DNA of 64,000 nt from Tetrastigma voinierianum. Its lineage: Eukaryota; Streptophyta; Magnoliopsida; Vitales; Vitaceae. The notes under the pieces were generated by a model. That model did no database searches and was not told where the DNA came from. It saw only the letters and a program-made list of their open reading frames with translations. This document shows, in pieces, positions 57,215 through 64,000 of this stretch. The DNA lies in contig JAEQBH010004427.1 in the NCBI GenBank assembly GCA_016808115.1, forward strand, positions 180,302 to 244,301, read 5' to 3'. Numbering within the stretch: the first letter of the stretch is position 1; the number at the start of each line of letters is the position of its first letter. Made by a program: the position numbers and the translations under genes.

Positions 57215-58018
57215 TGATGATGCTTTTCCAGCCGGGATGGGTTTGCGGGGAGCGTATTGGGGGTCGTTAGGCGGGACCTTGACCTCTGCGCGGGGGTGCA
57301 GTGCAGATACGGATCATCGGAAATTTGAAGTTGGATTCTTTGTAGTCTTTGGTGCGAGAACACGGGCGTGAAAGCTTGACTCATAAAACAAGAAAGAATG
57401 GGGGGTCGTGAGGGGCTTACGCTAGTGGCGCCGCTGGAGTGGGTTTCTTTCGGAAAAAGAGAGAAGCTGGTATTTGGGGCGAATGTGTGTTAACGTATGT
57501 TTGCGTCGCTCGTTGATGAATTGGCTTGGTATTTATAGTATTTGTTTTCGATTAGATGAGTGATTAAGTTCTTTCCCATTGGACGGATATTTCTTGCTAT
57601 TATCGGTATCGGATTTGATATTAAAAGAGCAGTTTATTTAGAATTACCCTTCTTTCTCGTTGATGGGATCAGGTTTGATCGGCCGAGGATGAAATTTGTT
57701 ATATCGTGGATTATCTTTATTTAAAGCTATTGGTGAGATTTAGTTGGATTTGCAGGATAATATATTATTGGGGATTATTCTATTTCCCTTATCTATGGGA
57801 TTTGACTTGATTTGCAGAACATGAACTTTCTTGACCACCCATAATCGACCTTTGGATCGAGCGGATTGGGCCTTCATCCTGAATTTGGCGTCAAAGGCGA
57901 ATGCTTGATAGGCATACCAGCGGATTAGGCCTTCATCACGGGCGGCGTCAAAGGCTGGTGTAACTAGCGGGCATGCACTTTCCTTTAGGGTTTAAGCGGT
58001 GGGCTGCGAGCCATTTTG
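57215..58018 (-). repeat. E3 3' LTR
   Basis: Starts TGATGATGCTTTTCCAGCCG and ends near CCATTTTGA. Related to the E2 LTRs over GTCGTTAGGCGGGA, GCTTGGTATTTATA and TTGCAGGATAA-type words. Minus-strand TATA at about 57531-57538. An internal ~60 bp duplication (GCGGATT...GGCCTTCATC, GGCGTCAAAGGC) lies at about 57860-57955. Confidence 0.65.
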
Positions 58019-58432
58019 AAACACCTCGGTTGCCCCCGGCCCTTGTGTCTGGCGTGTGTGAAGCGGGGGGGCATGCGTTCGTGTCGGGATCTGATTTCAC
58101 GGTAATACGCTGGAAATTTGGGTTAGTTAAGGCTTGATCGTCGTCGCCGTCTTGCGATAATGATGACTCTTTGGTTTTGTGCTCATCTTTCCCGCCTTTT
58201 TCGGTTCTTTAGTATGTTTCTTTCGTGAGCCTCGCTTTTATCTTGTGTTGTGCTCACGATCTTGAAACCTCTTCTTTGGCTTTTAACGCTTTTCTTAAGC
58301 GTTTTCTGAGATAGCTTTTTTCGTTTTATTCCTGGGACCGCCGTGTCCTTATCCCTTTGGTCTTTTTCGAGCCCGTCTGTGAGGCGGTAGGATTGGAGTT
58401 GGCGAGTTTGTTTTTCATTATTTGCTTTCATC

Positions 58433-60828
58433 ATGGGTCCAGTCGCTCTTCTTCTCTGCGTATTGGCGGTGACTCTTCGGCATTGCTGTTGCAGGCGGGT
58501 GGCGGCGCCTCAGACACGGTCGGCCGGGGTTGAACTTTGAGATGCCAGGGTGCCCCATTCCCTTGAATGAGGAGTAAGAAATGAACGATCAAATATCACG
58601 TAGAATTGAGAATACGAAATCGCCGTTCGACATGCTTTAGCGTGGGTCCCAGCAGGTCAGTCCCTCATACGGGGCCACCTTTGCTAGACGTTATCGACCT
58701 TCTTTTGGTGTTCGAGTGTGGTCCCTTGATGTTTTGACCTCCTATGTGGAACACCAGTGCTAAGATGGTGTGCTTCTTGAAGTGGCGCCGATAATGGTCT
58801 TGACTTTCATACTGCGTCAGCTCATGAAGGGGTTTCATTATTTTAATGTACGTCCCTTCTCGGCTCTACGCCCGATGGTTGGGGTATTTTGGTTGGCTTT
58901 ATTGGTTTTTCTTTGAGGACGGGGGGACTTGGTGTTTACCGGTATAAGCTTTGTTATTTATCTTGGCGCGAAGAAACCTGCGAGGGCTTCCTCTATTTTT
59001 CTCGGCGCTGCGAAAGCTCTATACAGTGTTTCGATCTTCCCTCTTCCCACGAGGCTTTGGAAGGCTATTTATTTCTTTGTTAGCGTTCGCGATTAGAATA
59101 TGACCCTCACGACAAGACTGACGACTTGGGTTCGGTTGCATGGACCACCCCCGAGAATCTTCGTAAGTGTTCGCTTTGTTTTTGGTATAACCTTTATAGG
59201 GTTATTTGGTATTTCTAATTCTGCATTGTTTACATACTTCTCAGGCGCTCGAATCGATCTCAGCGCCGAAGATCACGTCATAGCGGCGTTTGGTGAATGT
59301 CTCCTCGCCCTATCTTGCGGGCTGATCAAGTCGAACATTCCGGCGCCGAGCTCGAGTGGCACCGCTCTCTTTGCAGGGCCTTAGCCTCCTTCACGAAGTT
59401 TCTCCTATTAGACCTCTGGCACTGGCAACAAAGGAGAACTAAACCTTCTGCTACACCTTGTGCTGTTTTACTTTTACATGCTGTGTTTGATTAGAGGCAG
59501 TGTGAAGCCACAGGAGGCGTGGCTTGAAAACCACAGATAAGATTGAAGATCGGTAGGCACAGGTGAAGTTCCGAGAGTGGGGCGTTTTCATCTTCTCGAT
59601 CTACTCATGTGTCAGGCTTGGGTGGGTGTCGCCTCCTGACTAAGGAACCTCCCTCTGATCTCTTGAGTTCGCAGCCTGGATTCACGGGTCTCTTTGCTTG
59701 ACCAGATCCTGGGTGGAGCGTTGAGCGTAGTTGGCGGTCATGCGTATGCATGCGGGAATCAGTGCGAGAAGAGTGTTAGGTCACCTTCTCGAGGGCGAGA
59801 GGTGAGGAGGAAAGATGGGAATCGAAGTGGCGAGATGGGAATGCTGGCTGATGCCGAACTTCAGCGGTAGGCGCAGTCCCCAGTCCGTTCTTAAGGATTA
59901 CGATCTCGAGGTCGGCGGCGCTGCCCGGATTGATGAGAACTGGCCTATCCCTCCAGGGGGTGCTTTCGAAGTGGATTTCCACCTTATCGTGTGCGATTCC
60001 ATTTTAGAGAGTTGAGTGTTGAACTTCTGGGTTTGGATGTTAGATTCTATGTTGGGGTGTGCAAGTGGCTACTCATTTTGAAGGGTTTGGCCGAAAGGCG
60101 GAAACTAATGAAATCCATGCGGCCGGGCTTCTGAGAAAGCGGTGGCTTCCTCCTCTAGCGGGGTGAGCTGCGAGGTCGGGTGCAACATGGCCGAGGACGA
60201 GTGAAGCTGAATGCGGGTTAAACACACAGTCGGCACTTGCTGGCGGGTAGGGAGAGATGAGGCTGAAGCGGCTTGAGGACGGCCAGAAGGCAAGCTTCGG
60301 GAGGTTCGTGAAATTGCGAAATTTTTAAAACCAGGCTTGCTAGAGGTTACGGACCCGGTACACCGTCGCGATGAACTTCGGATGGATTGCCCAGGATGAG
60401 CTTCTCACATCGGCGGCTGAGTCCCAGGAAGAAGCTGCACGTACGATCAAGATGACCTGCGTGATAAGGCGAGCGCTCTTGGGCTGGGAGCTCATCAGCC
60501 GAGGCCTCGGAGGCGGCAAGCTCGGCGGAACCTTTGGCGAGGATGCAGCGGGCTGCGTGGGGACCTCCATCGACCAAGACTCCCCAATTTGCTCGGCGGG
60601 ATGAGGTTGCCAGGAAAGTTGCAGGGCCGGAGAGCGCGCTCGATGGATTTACGGGTGACACGCTCGGAGAGAAGACATTGTGCCTATTCGGCTGATTTCT
60701 TTGACCTTCCCGAGCGAGGGGAGGATGGGGATCCCTCTGCGATTGTCACGGAGAGCCAGGGCACCTGGCGGGGTCTGTTCCACTTGGCTGCCCCTCTGCT
60801 CCTCCGCGTGGCGGTCGCCGTGATGTGA
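58433..60828 (+). CDS. E3 antisense extra ORF, broken, with candidate intron
   Basis: The counterpart of the E1 antisense ORF. ATG 58433 begins ATGGGTCC and continues SSSLRIGGDSS-like after one frame change, matching E1 at 14121. Pieces: WLGYFGWLYW-type residues near 58870-58910, EGFLYFSRRCESS (about 58980-59020) and HEALEGYLFLC (about 59048-59083), resembling the WKxxYFFV segment of plant gypsy-associated ORFs. A clean intron may run 59163-59244 (GTAAGT...TTCTCAG). The distal part (59800-60830) is charged and helix-prone. Many small indels prevent a single frame. The function of such ORFs is not known. Confidence 0.5.
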
Positions 60829-61059
60829 ATCTGTTTTGTTTACTACTTATTTTTGTTGGAGCTGGGACCACTGGACATATAAGTCTTCGCTAATAATCAA
60901 AGTCTTTTTTACTACTTTTGTCTCTACTTTTTCCATCTGTTCTACATAAGGATTTGTATTGATTTTCTTGGCTATATCATCCCAGAGTTGAGCAACTCAT
61001 GGGATGTTGAGTTAACCAATTAGGCTCTTTAGCCCAGGCGTGAAACCAGTGGCTGCTAT
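60829..61059. other. T-rich linker in E3
   Basis: Lies between the antisense ORF and the array. Similar T-rich linkers are at 16545-16680 in E1 and 53390-53560 in E4. Confidence 0.4.
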
Positions 61060-62150
61060 GCTTAAATTTGAGCTGTTGTTAGAATTTACCTCTTTGTTAG
61101 TGTGGTCGGCGTCAGTTGGCTCTTTGGGCTCTTTGGCCATTTGAGGCTTTGTTAGAATATAACTGTGGCGAGTCATTTCTTTAGGTCATGTTTATTTGGG
61201 CTATTTCTTGGAATAGAGCTCTTGCTCAGTAATTGAAGTATTTCTGTTTACTGCAAAAATTCAGGCTGTTGATCTGACTGAAACCGTGTTCATTGTTTGT
61301 TTGGAGCTGTTTCTTTGGGCTCTGGCCCTATGGCTCAAGTCTTGAGGGCATGATGGGCCTCTCTTTTGGTGATCACGACTCTCGCTAGAGAACACGTGGC
61401 TTTGTCTTGGTGGTCGAGGCTCAGTAGTGAGCTGGGGCTGGGGCATTTGAGGCCTGTTGTGATACTGGCTGGTACAGTCCAGCCTCTGAGTGTGGCACGT
61501 GGGAGTAGTCAGGCTCAGTCGAAGTGGTACGGGGCTCCGTATTTAAGGCCTTATTAGGCGATACTGGCTGGTGATCGACTCCCCCCAGGTTCGTGGCTGT
61601 GCGGTGGTCGAGCTCTAGGTAGTGAGCCTCTGCTGGGCTCCGGTCTTTGAGAACTAATTGGCGATATAACTGGCGGGTTGAGCTGAGGCTGGCATTGGCT
61701 GTGCCGGGGTGGTCAGGCTCGTCAGAGTGAGATGCGGGGCTCGGGCGGCGAGGGCCTTGTGGGCTGCTGCTGGTGGGTCGACTGAGGGTGCAGCGTGGCT
61801 GTGCAGTGAAGTGAGGGCTCAGTCGAAGTGAATCTTGGGCTCAGGTGGCGGGGGCGCTGTTGTGATACTCTTTGAGGCGATCGGCTGCTGGGGTGGTAAC
61901 GTGGGAGTAATTCGGGCTGTCGAGTGATCACCCGGGCTCGGGCGAGGCCCAACTGTTGAGGTAGCACAGAGTTGGGTCGAGCTCTTGGCTGCGTGGCTGT
62001 GCGAGTGGTCAGGAGCCAAGTGAAATTGTTCACTGGGCTCAGGGCGTTTGAGGCCTTGTGCCGCGATCTCATGCTTTGGTGATCGACTTGTGGCGCCGAT
62101 CAGGTGTCGGATTGACCCCGTCGACCGCGAGGGAAATCTGGTGTGTGTCA
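61060..62150. repeat. E3 tandem array, ~103 bp unit, part 1
   Basis: Units contain TGAGGCCTTGTTGGCGATAT, ACTGGCTGGTGATCGACTC, GCGTGGCTGTGCGAGTGGTC and GGCTCGTCAAAGTGAGCT. Markers fall near 61460, 61567, 61670, 61767 and 61880. The first units (61060-61400) are the most diverged. Confidence 0.7.
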
Positions 62151-62189
62151 TCGTGAGACACGTACGTGTTAAGCTTGACCCGATTGGGC

Positions 62190-63427
62190 AGGCGCATCCA
62201 TTGGCACAAATTTATATGTTTTTATCACCGAAAATGGTTGTTACAATTGTGTTTATTTGTTTACTCTAATGGGCTGGCAGAAATTTACACAAAAGCAGAG
62301 AAAATCTGAAGATAAGGCATATGGCGTTTCTCTTCTCTAAAGGCCCGGAAGCGTTCCATCCCTCAGCGCGTCTTCGGTACCTAAAAAAAATAGTCCCACG
62401 ACGGGATGAGCAAAGGCGATGATGGAATTTCCCTCTTGGGTTACTCCTACTTTAGTGAAATACGATGGCACCTGGCCTCTGACAGCGTGCTAATATATCT
62501 TAAATCGTATATTATGATTTAATTAAATGTCGTATTCGGTTTATAATAACGCCTTAGCTCCACATAGATTTAAGGCACTATCGTAGTTAGTCTTGGAGCA
62601 GCCACAATTTCACACAAACATGTTATTTTTCTCTGCCAGCGATAGCAATCTGCAATCACTAAACCGGTCCATTGGGTGTAAAGATACCTTGGTTATTCGC
62701 TCAGGTCCGAATCTTTTTGGAGGCAGGAAATCAGACAACCTTCCAGGCCTCGACAAATCCCGCCCCATTACAAGACCCTTAAGCAGTAAAAACAAGTAGG
62801 AGAAAACCCACCTTCGGAGTTTGTGAAACTCCCAGATAAGTCTTTCACACGTAGCCTACGGCGTGTGAGACCCTGGCTTTACTAGCACTCTTATGGCTGA
62901 ATGGGTGATGGTCAGATCGTCATGAATCTTAGAGAGAAGCGGGCTTTCACCTCTTACCAAGCATCTCAGGCGTGCCGTCGAAGCAATGTAGAAGAAAATG
63001 AAAGTGGAGAAGATGATGTCTTCTCCTTAAAATTACAAGTTTGCCCTCATTAGTTGACTTTCTCCAACCCACTTTACATGTGGCTCAATGTGAGCCATGG
63101 ATCTCCTCTTGGTGCTATGTGTTATATGAGGACATGCAAATGGTTGGCATTTGAGAATCTCCTCCACGTGGCAGCCTCTAATCTGCCACATGGCCCTTTG
63201 CAGCTGTGTGTCATCAGGCACTGCGCCCAGAAAAGCGTGAAATTAGACCTCGGAATCAATGAGTCGGCGTGATGCATTTGGAATTCGAGGCGAGTTCAAC
63301 GGAGAAGTCCGTTTCGTCATCCGAGATCTAGAAAAATTCCGGATTTTGACCGAAATTACCGTTTTATCCTTCCTTAGGAAATCTGGATTTTCCGGGGTCT
63401 CCACATGACTCATAGAATTTTGTGGCA
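62190..63427. mobile_element. Insertion splitting the E3 array, possible solo LTR
   Basis: About 1.2 kb without array units between two parts of the same array. A possible LTR start TGTTACAATTGTG is at 62239 and a possible end TTTTGTGGCA at 63427. 63290-63400 (CATCCGAGATCTAGAAAAAT, CCGGATTTTGACCGAAATTA) is of chromovirus LTR type. No target duplication was found. A 68-codon frame at 62593-62799 and others are unsupported. Confidence 0.45.
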
Positions 63428-63429
63428 CT

Positions 63430-63865
63430 GATGCGGAAATAGTCGAGCTCGTCAGAAGTGAGCTATTGGGCTTGGTATTTGAGAATGTATTGGCGATATA
63501 ACTGGTGATCGACTCTGGGGCTGCGTGGCTGTGTAAAGTAAGTCGGGCTCGTCAAAGTGAGCTATTGGGCTCAGTCTTTGAGGCCTTGTTGGCGATATAA
63601 CTGGCGATCGACTCTTAGGTTGCGCTGACTGTCGCAGGGTATTCGGCTCGTCAAAAGTGAGCTCTTGAACCGGCTAAGGCCTTGTTGGCGATATAGCTGA
63701 ATGATCGACTCTTAGGTTGCGACTGTGCCCGAGTAGTCGAGCTCGTCAAGTGAGCTCTTGGAGCTCCGGGCGCTAAGCCTTGTTGGCGATATAGCTGAGT
63801 GATCGACTCACAAATTGTGTGGCTGTACGGAGTAGTCGGGCTCGTCGAAGTGGAGTCTTTGCGTG
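63430..63865. repeat. E3 tandem array, part 2
   Basis: Four better-conserved units of about 100 bp, with GTCGGGCTCGTC/GTCGAGCTCGTC near 63440, 63543, 63640 and 63735 and a last partial near 63835. The same unit as 61060-62150. Confidence 0.75.
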
Positions 63866-64000
63866 CGACCATTTGACTTCGATTTTCTTGGAAGGTACGG
63901 CGTCTTTAATCTTGATTTATGGAAATTTGAAAGCGATTGTGCGAATTTAGGAGGTGCTGGCTTGCTTCTTATAAATGGCGACTTCATTGCTATGGAGTTT

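Larger units (their letters stand above)
57215..64000 (-). mobile_element. E3: third Tat element, partial (runs off window)
   Basis: Plus-strand order as in E1: 3' LTR (57215-58018), antisense ORF (from 58433), tandem array (61060-62150 and 63430-63860), then sequence shared with E2. The pol genes would lie beyond 64000. It is inserted in the LINE: the LINE RT frame stops at about 57210 and TGATGATGC begins at 57215. The presumed 5 bp target is AGTAC (57210-57214); the other side is outside the window. Confidence 0.7.

Overview
The window is nuclear DNA of a flowering plant, most likely a dicot or close relative. The evidence is plant-type introns, an ACR-family ACT-repeat gene, a histone H4 gene with plant-style promoter boxes, and a dense load of plant transposons (Tat-type Ty3/gypsy, an L1-like LINE, CACTA, PIF/Harbinger). 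The species cannot be told from the sequence. I see only two cellular protein-coding genes; the rest is mobile or repetitive DNA or featureless AT-rich spacer.

Layout. 1-703: part of a gypsy-type LTR. About 1240-1910: a GAGCTCG-rich block. 3181-3753: histone H4 with its promoter, followed by a partly duplicated 3' flank. 6897-9285: nine degenerate head-to-tail copies of a ~270 bp repeat. 9585-12930: MITE-like elements and low-complexity DNA. 12937-26760: one full-length, minus-strand Tat-lineage Ty3/gypsy element (E1). Reading along the plus strand it has 3' LTR, an antisense extra ORF (plus strand), two tandem arrays, then integrase, RNase H, reverse transcriptase, protease and gag (all minus), a primer-binding site and the 5' LTR. 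27290-28210: AT-rich tandem repeat. 30683-38855: a six-exon ACR9/ACR10-like gene whose 4.5 kb first intron holds a complete LTR element (31257-34956) flanked by a perfect 5 bp target duplication. 41548-48176: a PIF/Harbinger-like TIR element (TSD TAA) that has swallowed a second, pol-less Tat element (E2, about 42614-47948). 49.2-54.0 kb: remains of another Tat-like element (E4). 54.04-57.21 kb: a LINE interrupted by a CACTA end. 57215-64000: a third Tat element (E3) inserted into the LINE and running off the window.

How it fits together. The three clear Tat copies share LTR-proximal sequence, and E1 and E3 share an antisense ORF, but each carries different tandem arrays next to the 3' end. 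This is the known hypervariable region of Tat/Ogre/Retand elements, where satellites can be born. Nesting gives a relative chronology: LINE before CACTA and E3, and Harbinger before E2.

Data quality. Single-copy ACR exons 2-6 are free of indels, whereas H4, the transposons and a T-run in ACR exon 1 show many one-base losses. This suggests a long-read assembly polished only where reads map uniquely. Frame breaks in repeats and in H4 should therefore not be taken as biological decay without checking.
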